Source: Cerrena zonata (Eukaryota; Basidiomycota; Agaricomycetes; Polyporales; Cerrenaceae). From it: a stretch of 64,000 bases of DNA. The stretch spans positions 372,001-436,000 of the forward strand of contig JASBNA010000024.1 of assembly GCA_038087015.1 (NCBI GenBank), in the 5' to 3' direction. Position 1 is the first letter of the stretch. Each line of letters starts with the position of its first letter. A program made the position numbers and the translations under genes. This document shows, in pieces, positions 40,476 through 50,517 of the stretch. The notes under the pieces are model-generated. The model ran no database searches, had not been told where the DNA came from, and was given only the letters and a program-made list of their open reading frames with translations.

Positions 40476-42293
40476 ATGGAGCAAGAAGTCTACTCAAACT
40501 CGAGTTATCCTTTTAGAGATGCGAGAAATAATACAATTAACAGCCATTTAAGAATTAGTATACCGCTGCATGTTGCTAGTAATCGATCAATAACCAATGA
40601 TGGTTCGGTGGCCAGAAGCCCCAGTATCCCATCTAAAAATGTACAAATGGAGGATATAGAAAGTCAACGTAGTGAGCACTCAGAATTGGCTGATAATGAA
40701 AAGGGATATTATGAAAGTAATGCTGGTGATGGAACAAAATCTTCAGATCATTTTTTAACTGGATGGAAATTGATTATTACTATGATGTCGGCATTTTTAG
40801 CTTTATTTATTGCAGCCTTGGATCAAACCATTGTGGTGACCATTTTTTCAACCGTTGGTAATCAATTTCACGCATTTGATGAGATTAACTGGCTAACTTC
40901 TGCATTTTTAATTCCGATGGCCGTTTTTTGTCCTTCTTGGGGTAGGGTTGCAATTGCTTTTGGTAGGAAACCAACCATGTTATGTGGAATTGCAATTTTT
41001 GAAATTGGTTCGTTAATTGCTGCCTTATCAATAAGTATGAGTATGTTAATTGGTGGTAGAGTGATTCAAGGCATTGGTGGTGGTTGTATACAAACTTCAG
41101 TAAGCTTATTAGCTACCGAGTCAGTCCCTGTCAATTATAGATCCCTTTCATTAAGCGCAATGGCAGTGGCTTACGCTATTGCTTCTGTTGCCGGTCCCTT
41201 TCTTGGAGGTGCTTTAACCAAAGTAACTTGGAGATTATGTTTTTACATTAATTTACCTTTAGGGGTCATTGCCTTTATTATGTTGTTTTTCTTATATAAT
41301 CCTCCAAAACCTACAGGTAAACTCAAAGACCGGCTTAAGCTTATTGACTACTTTGGTAGTCTCTTATTAATTGCTAGTTTGGTTTTAATGCTAACCGGAC
41401 TATCATTGGGTGGTGTTGAATTCAGCTGGGTCTCACCTGCAGTTATTTTGATGGTTATCATTGGATTTGCAACCTACGTCGTCTTTTTGATGTATAATTT
41501 CATTTTGTCAGCCAATCCAATGTTTTTAAAAGAATTCTATACCACTCCCCAAATCTTCTTCGCTGCAACCATGGGATTCTTTAACTATGCATTTTTCTTA
41601 GGTAACATCACTTACTTAACTGTTTACTTTCAGGTTATCTTTGCTCACGACTCTTTACAATCCGGTATTGACTTACTACCTTTAATCATTGCTACTACAA
41701 TCTCTGCAGTCATAAATGGTGTTCTTATTAAATTGATCAGACATATAAAAGTTTTTTATGTGGTGTTCTCCGGTGCCTTTGGTATCATAGCAGCAGGTCT
41801 AATAACTACTTTAGATCGGGATTCCAGTGTTGGCAAGAGAATTGGGTATTTAATAATAATGGGTATCTCAGTCGGTTTTCAAATTCAATCAACTTTGCTT
41901 TCCTGTCAAATAAAAGCACCAAAACATATTCCCGGGTCGATTATCATGGTAACGGTATTCGCTAACTTCAACAGATTCACCGGAGGAGCTTTGGGGGTCA
42001 CTCTTGCATCTGCTGTATTTAATGCAAAGGGATCTTCTTCAATTGAAGCCATTATAATGGCGCTACCGAATAATGAAAAAAGAAAGTACGTCAACATTGA
42101 TGGGGCCCAGCTTCTAAGCTCCCCTAAACTAATCAATAAAATCCCTGATCCAACCAGGGGTCAGATTTATGATGCTTTAATGGACGCGATAATAACCTCT
42201 TTCTACCTAGGCCTAGGCTTTTCCTGTGCTGCTTTCGTATGTTCACTATTCGCAACGAATAAAAAAATTCCAAAGGATGATGAAATCATATGA
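40476..42293 (+). CDS. DHA2-family (14-TM) drug:H+ antiporter of the MFS
   Basis: This 605-residue protein is a major-facilitator transporter of the DHA2 group, which extrude drugs or export basic amino acids across plasma or vacuolar membranes (Azr1, Sge1, Atr1 and Vba relatives). The diagnostic first helix is AALDQTIVVTIFSTVGNQFH, motif A follows as WGRVAIAFGRKP, and the motif B region is GGRVIQGIGGG. Motif C-like AVAYAIASVAGPFLGGALT then WRLCFYINLPLG complete the N-terminal signature. About 14 hydrophobic helices are evident. The first 90 residues are cytosolic, Ser/Asn-rich and probably a phosphorylation target. A single intact frame from 40476. Substrate cannot be deduced. CTG codons, such as IPLHVAS near the start, should be read as serine. 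Confidence 0.9.
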   Translation: MEQEVYSNSSYPFRDARNNTINSHLRISIPLHVASNRSITNDGSVARSPSIPSKNVQMEDIESQRSEHSELADNEKGYYESNAGDGTKSSDHFLTGWKLIITMMSAFLALFIAALDQTIVVTIFSTVGNQFHAFDEINWLTSAFLIPMAVFCPSWGRVAIAFGRKPTMLCGIAIFEIGSLIAALSISMSMLIGGRVIQGIGGGCIQTSVSLLATESVPVNYRSLSLSAMAVAYAIASVAGPFLGGALTKVTWRLCFYINLPLGVIAFIMLFFLYNPPKPTGKLKDRLKLIDYFGSLLLIASLVLMLTGLSLGGVEFSWVSPAVILMVIIGFATYVVFLMYNFILSANPMFLKEFYTTPQIFFAATMGFFNYAFFLGNITYLTVYFQVIFAHDSLQSGIDLLPLIIATTISAVINGVLIKLIRHIKVFYVVFSGAFGIIAAGLITTLDRDSSVGKRIGYLIIMGISVGFQIQSTLLSCQIKAPKHIPGSIIMVTVFANFNRFTGGALGVTLASAVFNAKGSSSIEAIIMALPNNEKRKYVNIDGAQLLSSPKLINKIPDPTRGQIYDALMDAIITSFYLGLGFSCAAFVCSLFATNKKIPKDDEII

Positions 42294-42535
42294 TTCTTTC
42301 CTTCTTAATCTCTTCTTAAGTAACTTGTATAGTATTTATGGTTTTAATGGCTTATAACCTTAGTATTTGCAGTCTTTTGGTAGTATTTCGAAGGCCGAAA
42401 AAAGTCGTGCGCGTAACTGGCTTGAATCGAAAAAAATGGGCCTGGAAGGCGAAAACAAAAATTTGAATACTTCGGAACTGTCATTAAAATCAGTTATTCT
42501 CTACTAGAACCCACGATACTCATAGTGAATTGAAG

Positions 42536-45409
42536 ATGAGTGCAATGATCAAAGTGGCGAACCGTCGACTTACTCATCTTGGTCGCTCAAGTTGTGGTCG
42601 TCCCACCATAATTACAGCATTTTCGAATAAGAGAAATTTTCATGCAATTTCGCCATTAAGTCAAACTAATTATGATAAACTCGATAAATTTGATAATTCA
42701 AAAAGTGATATTAGCTCATTTGTCTTTAGTTTGATCCAAAAACATAAGTCAGAGCTAACAAGATTGAAGCATGTGCCAAAGAATAAGGTTCCAAGCTTGG
42801 ATAATCAATCAAGGGAACTCACAATTAAAAGATACGAGAGTATGCTTTTAAACTCTCATATTAATCTTTTGGAGTTAGTCAAAGACCCACATTTCTTTTT
42901 GTTAATTTTCAAAAACGATCCCATTGCAAATTCCGAACATCATAACCAGTTGATTAAGAAAGCATCCGAGTTATACCTCTCTGGTGATGCTCAAAATGTT
43001 GATAAAGATCTTATAGATAGAGACTGGGACTTCAAAGCATATACAACTCTGTTAGAATACTGTCTGCAAATGCTCAAGAACTATAATGGCATGTATTCAG
43101 TTGATCCAAGAGTGCAACAACTATTAGATATTTATAAGGATGTTAACGATCATGATGTTTTCACTTATAAGGCAGTGGCAGAGGAAGTGGGAGTTCCAGA
43201 GAAAGCTGTTCGTGACTGGTTTGATTCCTTTCAGACTCTTGAAGAGACTATATCCCAAATTCATGGTGCACCACTCTCTTCTATCTCCACCTTATTGAAG
43301 AAACATATCCCAGCAATTCTGCAAGAACTGCTTAAATTTGAAGGACCTGATAAGAGCAGTCAACATAAAAATGAAGGCCCAAAACCTGATGAACAAGCTA
43401 AGGAGTCTTCTAACAATGGCAATAACGATAAGAATAAAAAGAATAACAATAAACAAACAAAAGAAATATTTATTGACTTGAGCCGTCCTCCATTTCAATA
43501 CTTTCAACTAGGTATTTTTATAGGGCTTGCCCTTTATTTAAGTTACTCCCTGAGTAAAGCTTCAAACCATGAAATATCTTTACAAGAGTTTACATCCAAA
43601 TTTTTGAGTAAGAATCTTGTAAGTAAATTGGTTGTTGTGAATAACCATACTGCTATTGTTGAACTCAATGAAAATGGTAAATCCCAATTTGGTGAAAATG
43701 GCTATTATTACTTCACTATAGGTAGTATTGAAGCCTTTGAACGTAGCTTGCAACATGCTCAAGATGAATTTAAAATTGATGATGCTTTGAGATTACCTGT
43801 TGTTTATGTTACTGAAGGCAGTAATGCTAAATTACTCGCAAACTTTATCCCAACTGTTTTATTCTTAGTTGCAATTTACTATATGACTAAAAAGGCTGGT
43901 GCTGGTATGAATGGTCCTTTGAACTTTGGTAAATCAACTGCTAAAAAATTTAACCAAGAAACAAATGTCCAAATTAGATTTAAAGATGTTGCAGGTATGA
44001 GCGAGGCTAAAGAAGAAGTTATGGAATTCGTCAAATTTTTACAAAACCCAGAAAAGTATGAAAGATTAGGTGCTAAGATTCCCAGAGGTGCTATTTTGTC
44101 AGGTCCACCAGGTACCGGTAAAACCTTAATTGCCAAGGCCACGGCTGGGGAAGCAGGTGTTCCATTTTATTCTGTTTCTGGTTCAGAATTCGTTGAAATG
44201 TTTGTCGGTGTGGGTGCTTCTCGTGTACGTGATCTTTTCAAGACTGCTCGTGAAAACGCTCCATCAATTGTTTTCGTTGATGAAATTGATGCAATTGGTA
44301 AACAGCGTTCAAAAGGTAATTCTAGTGGTGCCAATGATGAACGTGAAACCACTTTAAATCAATTATTAGTTGAAATGGATGGTTTTGAAAGCTCCGATCA
44401 TGTTGTTGTTTTAGCCGGTACCAATAGAGCTGACATTTTAGATAGAGCATTAATGAGACCTGGTAGATTTGATAGACATATTGCTATTGAAAATCCAGAA
44501 TTACAAGGTAGAAAAGAAATCTTCCAAGTTCACTTGAAAAAAGTCAAATTAGTCGAAAATATCGATGCAGACTTACCTGGAAGACTTGCTGCTTTGACTC
44601 CTGGGTTTTCCGGTGCTGACATAGCAAATGTTTGTAATGAAGCCGCATTAATAGGTGCAAGATTTAATGCAGAAGCTGTTACTTTAAGACATTTTGAACT
44701 TGCTATTGAAAGAGTCATTGGTGGTGTTGAAAAGAAACTGAAAGTTTTAAGTGTTGAAGAACAAAAAATTGTTGCTTATCATGAAGCTGGTCACGCTATT
44801 TGTGGTTGGTATTTAAGATTTGCCCATCCTTTATTAAAGGTTTCCATCATTCCAAGAGGTCAAGGTGCCTTGGGTTATGCTCAATACTTACCTCCTGATC
44901 AATACCTTATGTCTGCTTTACAATTATACGATAGAATGATTATGACCTTAGGTGGACGTGTGTCAGAAGAATTACATTTCTCATCAGTTACAAGTGGTGC
45001 ACATGATGATTTTAAGAAGGTCACTCAAATAGCTCAAGCTATGGTTTTAAGATTTGGTATGTCCAAGGAAGTGGGAATGGTTAACTACGCTGATACTAGG
45101 TCTTCTGATGACTTGACTAAACCATTCAGTGATCAAACTAATAAGGTCATTGATGGTGAAATTCAACGTATAGTTAACGAATGCTATCAAAAGTGTAAAG
45201 ACCTTTTAACGGAAAGAGCTCATGAAGTCGAGTTGGTTGCACAAGAATTATTGAAAAAGGAATTCATCACTAGAGAAGATATGATCAGATTATTAGGTAA
45301 AAGACCTTTCCCAGAAACTAATGACGCGTTCGATAAATATCTTGATGGTAAGCCAGCTTTCAAGAACGAACAACCAGAAAATGAAAAGAAAGATACTGAA
45401 ACTGAATAA
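42536..45409 (+). CDS. AFG3: Mitochondrial m-AAA protease subunit Afg3 with a long N-terminal extension
   Basis: This inner-membrane ATP-dependent metalloprotease degrades misfolded membrane proteins and processes mitoribosomal protein bL32m, among others. From the ATG at 42536 it has 957 residues. A basic mitochondrial start is followed by an unusual ~270-residue helical region, a Lys/Asn-rich linker (275-310) and a first membrane helix (~320-340). The [20 protein letters not shown] intermembrane domain, a second helix (~437-450), Walker A GPPGTGKT (~523), Walker B FVDEID (~581), arginine finger MRPGRFDRH and zinc site HEAGH (~749) follow. The ending [18 protein letters not shown] favours Afg3 over Yta12. 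The CTG codon at 44738 sits where I recall S. cerevisiae Afg3 having Ser (ERKSKLLSPEE), supporting CUG-Ser decoding. Typical Afg3 is about 760 residues, so the extension is notable. Confidence 0.88.
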   Translation: MSAMIKVANRRLTHLGRSSCGRPTIITAFSNKRNFHAISPLSQTNYDKLDKFDNSKSDISSFVFSLIQKHKSELTRLKHVPKNKVPSLDNQSRELTIKRYESMLLNSHINLLELVKDPHFFLLIFKNDPIANSEHHNQLIKKASELYLSGDAQNVDKDLIDRDWDFKAYTTLLEYCLQMLKNYNGMYSVDPRVQQLLDIYKDVNDHDVFTYKAVAEEVGVPEKAVRDWFDSFQTLEETISQIHGAPLSSISTLLKKHIPAILQELLKFEGPDKSSQHKNEGPKPDEQAKESSNNGNNDKNKKNNNKQTKEIFIDLSRPPFQYFQLGIFIGLALYLSYSLSKASNHEISLQEFTSKFLSKNLVSKLVVVNNHTAIVELNENGKSQFGENGYYYFTIGSIEAFERSLQHAQDEFKIDDALRLPVVYVTEGSNAKLLANFIPTVLFLVAIYYMTKKAGAGMNGPLNFGKSTAKKFNQETNVQIRFKDVAGMSEAKEEVMEFVKFLQNPEKYERLGAKIPRGAILSGPPGTGKTLIAKATAGEAGVPFYSVSGSEFVEMFVGVGASRVRDLFKTARENAPSIVFVDEIDAIGKQRSKGNSSGANDERETTLNQLLVEMDGFESSDHVVVLAGTNRADILDRALMRPGRFDRHIAIENPELQGRKEIFQVHLKKVKLVENIDADLPGRLAALTPGFSGADIANVCNEAALIGARFNAEAVTLRHFELAIERVIGGVEKKLKVLSVEEQKIVAYHEAGHAICGWYLRFAHPLLKVSIIPRGQGALGYAQYLPPDQYLMSALQLYDRMIMTLGGRVSEELHFSSVTSGAHDDFKKVTQIAQAMVLRFGMSKEVGMVNYADTRSSDDLTKPFSDQTNKVIDGEIQRIVNECYQKCKDLLTERAHEVELVAQELLKKEFITREDMIRLLGKRPFPETNDAFDKYLDGKPAFKNEQPENEKKDTETE

Positions 45410-45720
45410 GTTTCATGGTTTATGACTCAAACATTCACATGAATATTAAACACATTCAAAAATATCAAACTAATATATATATCCATCGCTGGATTTTGTA
45501 CTTGTATATAGCTCTATAGTTATCAATTCACTTTATGGTGATTATGAAGCTTGATTTTTTTGCATCCGTAAAATTAGTACGCGCACTACATTTATTTGAG
45601 AGTAGAAAAAAAAGTACTCGAAAAATAATACATTAAAGAAAGAAATAAACAAGTCAATAAAAGGGTGTACCATTCAATCAGCCGCAAATTGACGTCCATT
45701 TTCAATCTAATAAACCAATA
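45410..45720. other. Spacer between AFG3 and NPL6
   Basis: The 311-base spacer carries the AFG3 3' flank (TATATATATC near 45475) and the NPL6 promoter, with an A-rich tract from 45605. I see no gene. Confidence 0.55.
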
Positions 45721-47097
45721 ATGCCACCCAGATCAAGATCACGTCTGGCCAGAGCATCTGCTGCTGTGAATCAACCATCTCCAAGATCCACAAGAACTCG
45801 AGGTTCTCATTTATCTGCTGGTGATAAAAATATTGATGAAGAAGATAAAGAGCCACAAGAAGACAATGAAGAAGGCGAACCTGATGTCACCAATAACGAT
45901 CCAGAAGATGAAGACTCAGATATACCTAGAAGCAATAGCAGGAAAAGAAAAATTGGTGTAGTTAAGGCGGAAGAAGATAATGAGGATCCACAAGAGGACC
46001 AGGATCAAGATGAAGACCAAGATGAAGACCAAGATGAAGACCAAGATGAAGACCAAGGAGATGACCAAGGGGAAGATGAGGAGGAAGATGAAGATGAAGA
46101 AGGAGAAGAAGAGGAAGGAGTCGGGGAGTCCAGACAACAGCCAAAGAAAAGAGGAAGAAAAAGAACGAAATTTGTCCCAACTGACGAGGGATTCCTTGAT
46201 GAAGACGGAAATCCAATTAGTATAGTCGATGATGAAGTTGTGATTGAAAATGAAGATCCCAAAGGTTGTGAGAAGATTGATGCAAATGGCTATTTGAAAG
46301 GAGATCGAGAATTTAGAATGAAAACATTCCATCTTTTAGGAAAAGGAGAAAGGTTATACATGGTCTCTACTGAACCAGCAAGATTGGTTGGTTTTAGAGA
46401 TTCCTATTTATTATTCAAGACCCATAGATCTTTATTCAAAAAAGTTTGTACGTTTGAAGAAAAAATGGACTTGATTGAAAGACACATCATTCCAAACTCT
46501 TATAAAGGTAGATCAGTCAACTTAGTTTGCGCTAGATCCATCTTTAGAGAGTTTGGTGCGAGAGTCATTAAAGAAGGTAAGAAGGTAGTTGACGACTTCT
46601 GGGAACAAAGAGCTATTGATAATGGTGATATATCAGGAGAATATGCCGATCCAAATGAACTCGCAAGAAACCAAAATAAATTGAACAATATTTTGGGTGA
46701 TGGTAACCCAAATACTGCTAATATTACTACACCAATAACAGGTGCGGCCTTGGTTAACTATCAATCTGACCCAAGTTGGATGTATCAAATTGCAAACCAG
46801 ACAAAGGAATATAATACTTTGTTGAACGACCAAAGAAAGCAAATATGGCAACGAGGGGTCAAGGATGTGTATACTGGTTTAGTTTTTTATCCAGCAAGTA
46901 GTCAACCAACCAGAACTAAGTTGAGTAAAGTTCAAGATTCAAAGCTGTTAATTTATGATGTGTCTTTCTGTAATTCAAATCTAAAAAGAAAAGTGACTGG
47001 GTTATCTACAGTTGGAAAAGAAATTTTCGAAGATCTTGAAGATGAAGACTTGAAAAGGGAAATCTTGGAACAACAAGAATATGAACGATCATTGTAA
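45721..47097 (+). CDS. NPL6: Rsc7/Swp82-family subunit of the RSC chromatin-remodelling complex
   Basis: Rsc7 (Npl6) is a fungal-specific subunit of RSC, the essential nucleosome remodeller, where it stabilises a module with Rsc14 and Rsc3/30. The conserved domain lies in the C-terminal two thirds: NGYLKGDREFRMKTFHLLGK, MVSTEPARLVGFRDSYLLFK, IIPNSYKGRSVNLVCARSIF, REFGARVIKEGKKVVDDFWE. A basic nuclear motif (KKRGRKRTKF, about 142-151) sits after a very acidic stretch (about 38-135). That stretch contains a four-copy 12-bp repeat encoding DEDQ at 46009-46056. Rsc7 and Swp82 are related; the general RSC form is favoured, but a Swp82-type paralogue cannot be excluded. The frame is intact. It starts at the ATG at 45721 with MPPRSRSR. 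Confidence 0.85.
   Translation: MPPRSRSRLARASAAVNQPSPRSTRTRGSHLSAGDKNIDEEDKEPQEDNEEGEPDVTNNDPEDEDSDIPRSNSRKRKIGVVKAEEDNEDPQEDQDQDEDQDEDQDEDQDEDQGDDQGEDEEEDEDEEGEEEEGVGESRQQPKKRGRKRTKFVPTDEGFLDEDGNPISIVDDEVVIENEDPKGCEKIDANGYLKGDREFRMKTFHLLGKGERLYMVSTEPARLVGFRDSYLLFKTHRSLFKKVCTFEEKMDLIERHIIPNSYKGRSVNLVCARSIFREFGARVIKEGKKVVDDFWEQRAIDNGDISGEYADPNELARNQNKLNNILGDGNPNTANITTPITGAALVNYQSDPSWMYQIANQTKEYNTLLNDQRKQIWQRGVKDVYTGLVFYPASSQPTRTKLSKVQDSKLLIYDVSFCNSNLKRKVTGLSTVGKEIFEDLEDEDLKREILEQQEYERSL
46009..46056 (+). repeat. 12-bp tandem repeat inside NPL6, four copies
   Basis: GATGAAGACCAA is repeated four times exactly (encoding Asp-Glu-Asp-Gln), and the flanking codons are degenerate versions of the same unit. 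The repeat is in frame, so its length can change without breaking the protein. The identical codons suggest recent expansion within an older acidic tract. Confidence 0.92.
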
Positions 47098-47240
47098 AAT
47101 ATACTACCTGTACTATAATAAAAAAGAAGTCTACGTTATTCATTTTAGGCAAATAAGAATAAATAAATTTATGTAAGTAAGTTATGTAAATAAAATTGCA
47201 TAAATGACCGATTAATATAGTGGGTGAAGTTTTTGAGTTC

Positions 47241-49402
47241 CTATTCGATCATTTCTTCGTCAGACTCTATTGAATCTGGTCCTGAATCGATAATGTCTTC
47301 GGTGATAATCTCACCATCAGGAGTCTCTTTTGCCATTTTCTTCTTTTCCATATGAGCTCTTAATTCAAAATCAACTTTAGTTTTCCTTCTACCAACATGA
47401 ACAGTTATATCACCTTCTTCGACAACTTCAGCATGTTTTTTCGAATATGCTACTTCAGCCTTTGCTTCTTTGCCTGATATCTTATGGTTAACCCTTATAT
47501 GTTTCGCTAACGTATCATGTCTCGTAAAAATTCTTGGACCAACATTTGGATTTTGTTTAACACATACGAAACACTTGAATAATTTTTTTTTCTTCAGATG
47601 AACGGTTTCTTGATGTCTTATTAATTCATACTTTCTTGAAAATCTACGTAAGCATAATTTATTAGGTTCATCAGCAGAGGTAATTGACATTCATGAACCA
47701 CATCGGGATCATAATTCGAAGATTTATTTGATGGACGATGATGTTCAGTTTTCTTTATTATTCTATGAGCCGCAAGTTTAGCATCAACTCTAATTTTTCT
47801 TTTCTCTTTCTGAGTTAAGCCTGATAATCTTTCAGAGACAAACTTATCATGATCTTGAGGTGAAACTCCCATTAAGAAAGATGCAGGAGTGCTTGAGGCA
47901 GACTTACCATCATCATTAGTAGAAAATGACCCAGTATCAGAACCAGGAGATGCTGATAAGCCTTCCAAATAACCTGCATTTACTGCTGCTTGAGCTGCTG
48001 CTAATTTCCTTCTCTTAGCTTTTGATTTCGAAATTTTCAGTAATACAGTATCAGATAATGAAGCTTGTTTAAAGCTATAAGTTGCATAATCTTTTATGAA
48101 TCTTGAATAACAATCATTGAGATCAAAATGAATCAAGTTCAAAAAATGATAAATAGCTGGTTTCCAAGATAATAAGTTATAAATTTCCCAATAATTTAAA
48201 CTCATGATAACATTAGTTAAAAATCTTATAGTTCTTGTAGCCAATTCGACATTTTTATGATTAGTTGAAATTTTAATGAAAATGTCGAAATTTTTCTCAA
48301 TGACTAAATATAATTTAGATGTGATTGGTTCATTTAAATTTTGGAGTTTTGGTAATGAGTCCATCAAGGAGTAAAGTTTAGTTTCGAGTATAGCTGATTG
48401 GTTAATAGAAATCTTTTTATCATAGATCAAAGAAGTTATTTTGTATAAATGTTCGGTATAATCTTCGGTGGTTGAAGGTGTGCAAATAGTTAAAATATTG
48501 ATTATTTCATCTAAATTGAATTGATTATTCTGTGTCAACGCTGAGGTAGAATTAGGATCTTCTTGATTATGGGGGACCATAGGATTTGCTGGTATGATAG
48601 AAACTGAGTGATTTAATGGATATTGTTCTTTTTCAGTATTATGACGAATGGGGGAAGGTTGGGAAGTAGAGGTTGGTGCTGTAAGGGGCATAGAGGAAAC
48701 TGGTAGGTTGCTTGTGATTGAAGCACTCAGTTGTGGAGGTTTATAACCAAAGGTAGAGTCGGACCTTGTATCATGAGATGGAGTTGAAGTTGTTGAGTTG
48801 GTGATTTTAGTAGCGAAATTAGGATTCCCATTTTGAACTGCATCATTGATTGAAGGGTAATGGATATGATTTTGTTGATGGTGGTGATGCTGATTATGCT
48901 GTTGATTCGGGTGAAGTTGCTGATGTTGGTGTGGATGAGTATGAGGAAATGTGTGTTGCAGTTGGATAACCTGTGGAGGTTTTGGGGGAGTACCAAAAGA
49001 AGCCCCCAATCCTGGGAAGGATCCACTCTTAGTGAAGGAAGAGAGAGGCTGTTGATGAAACTGGGAAGGAGGAGGAAGTTGATGCAGATGTGAAGGAACC
49101 GGAGATTGTTGATGACCCGAGAGTGGGCGCTGCGGTTGCACCGATTGGATTGGTTGCACCGATTGAACTTGTTGAGCCTGTGGTTTTGCTTGAGATTTAG
49201 GTTGGATCTGCTGAAACTGTTGCCTTTGATGCTGATGAGGATTGAGTTGTTGTGGATTTTGCTGCAGTTGTAGTTGCAGTTGCAGTTGCTGCTGCTGCTG
49301 CTGCTGCTGTTGCTGTTGATTACTTTGCAGCGAACTCTGTTGGTGTGACATTGCATGAGAAGGAGTCAGTGGCACCGCAGGTATATAGGTGGACGAATTC
49401 AT
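47241..49402 (-). CDS. Rpn4-type C2H2 zinc-finger transcription factor 1, with an apparent frameshift
   Basis: The C terminus holds a pair of C2H2-like fingers with Rpn4-type spacing: HECQLPSADEPNKLCLRRF, then SRKYELIRHQETVHLKKKK; the second is FKCFVCVKQNPNVGP and DTLAKHIRVNH. Rpn4 controls proteasome genes in yeast. The N-terminal 200 residues are Gln/Pro/His-rich (glutamine run near 26-36), typical of activators. The middle has a helical domain with EIYNLLSWKPAIYHFLNLI, also found in the neighbouring gene. I start at the ATG at 49402 (MNSSTYIPAV), not at a GTG further up. The frame changes near 47673-47680 just before the fingers: one extra T in CCTCT gives CQLPSADEPNK and completes the zinc site. 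About 720 residues result. Rpn4 orthology itself is not proven. Confidence 0.78.
49250..49312 (-). repeat. Glutamine-coding CAG/CAA run in the first zinc-finger gene
   Basis: On the coding strand a run of CAG/CAA codons encodes glutamine, continuing into alternating Leu-Gln. The long pure CTG stretch on the plus strand (about 49287-49308) is the type of trinucleotide repeat that varies in length between strains. Confidence 0.8.
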
Positions 49403-50517
49403 TGTGGAATGAAGTTGTGGATGAAATGGTATATTATGTGTTGGCACCTGGTTCCAAAAACTAAATGACCAGACAAAACTTCAGATTTTAAAAATTGTAA
49501 AAAAAAAAAAAACCAGTTGTTGCAGTTATAAATTCGACGAGCCAAAAAAGAAAAAAAAAAATACTAGAAAAACGGGAAATTAAAGAAGTTGGAACAGATT
49601 TTGGTCGCCAAAAACGTAAACTGCAGAATCCTGAGGTTCAAATTGCAATTAGAGCTATCCAAACTGTAAAAGATAGCAAAAAGCACCAAAAAAATGATTT
49701 TTTTTTCTAAAACAACCAAAAAAAAATTGTAGCAAAAAGAAACAGCGAAAAAAAGAGCGAGTGAGCCAATCGATAGGCCTGAGCGGGTAATTCGTAATAG
49801 AGATCTTTTAGCAATAACGGGGGAGATGGGTGCAACCGATGTAATGATACGGTAACTGAAAGGAAATCTTTGGCGGGAAGTCAAGAAATCACTTCGCCAA
49901 TCAATTCAAGGAGCAGCGTTATATTTGTAGTTTGCAGCGGCAAATAACTTTGGAAAGTAGCTGTTAAAACGACAAACTGGCCCACTTTTACACGAAATGA
50001 GAGCTATTGTAAGGGAAAACACCTTGATATTAATATGGCCAGACAATCTGATGAGCGTTAGCAACCTCGAAGAGACTATAAGCTAACGGAAGACTCGAGT
50101 GTAGCAATAAGGTGTAGATAAAGAAGAAGAACAAATCGGTTTAATTTTGAAAGAAAAAAAAAATTGCGTAAAGGAGGAAAAAATGTGTCTTTAGCCCATA
50201 TATTTTTGATTGGGTGATACAAAACAATCGAGGCCCACGCAGATACAAGTGGCTTTCTATATGGCTCTATTCAAATCCTGCGCTTACATTTGGGTACAAA
50301 CATCAGCTTGGAGCTGCCCAAGGCTGCCATGGATGCTTGCAGTTGCTACAAGTAGAATTTGCAGTATGTTTTCACTTTAACTTTGTTTTTTCGTTCATTT
50401 TTTGCGTCATTTCGTTTTACAGTTTACCCTTTGAGGTTTACAGGTTGCATTTTGCATTTTGATTTTTGGGTTTTTGGTTTTTTCATCTTTGATTTGATTA
50501 TATATACATAGACAAGA
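49403..50517. other. Promoter of the first zinc-finger gene and 3' flank of the second
   Basis: No supported gene in this 1.1 kb. It contains poly(A) runs (49500-49513, 49550-49560), an A-rich tract near 50153-50162 and a T-rich end (50380-50490). The length is typical of heavily regulated transcription-factor genes. Confidence 0.55.

Noticed and set aside
48727..49356. 209-residue frame inside the first zinc-finger gene
   Set aside because: It is a shadow of the Gln/His-rich coding region in another frame.
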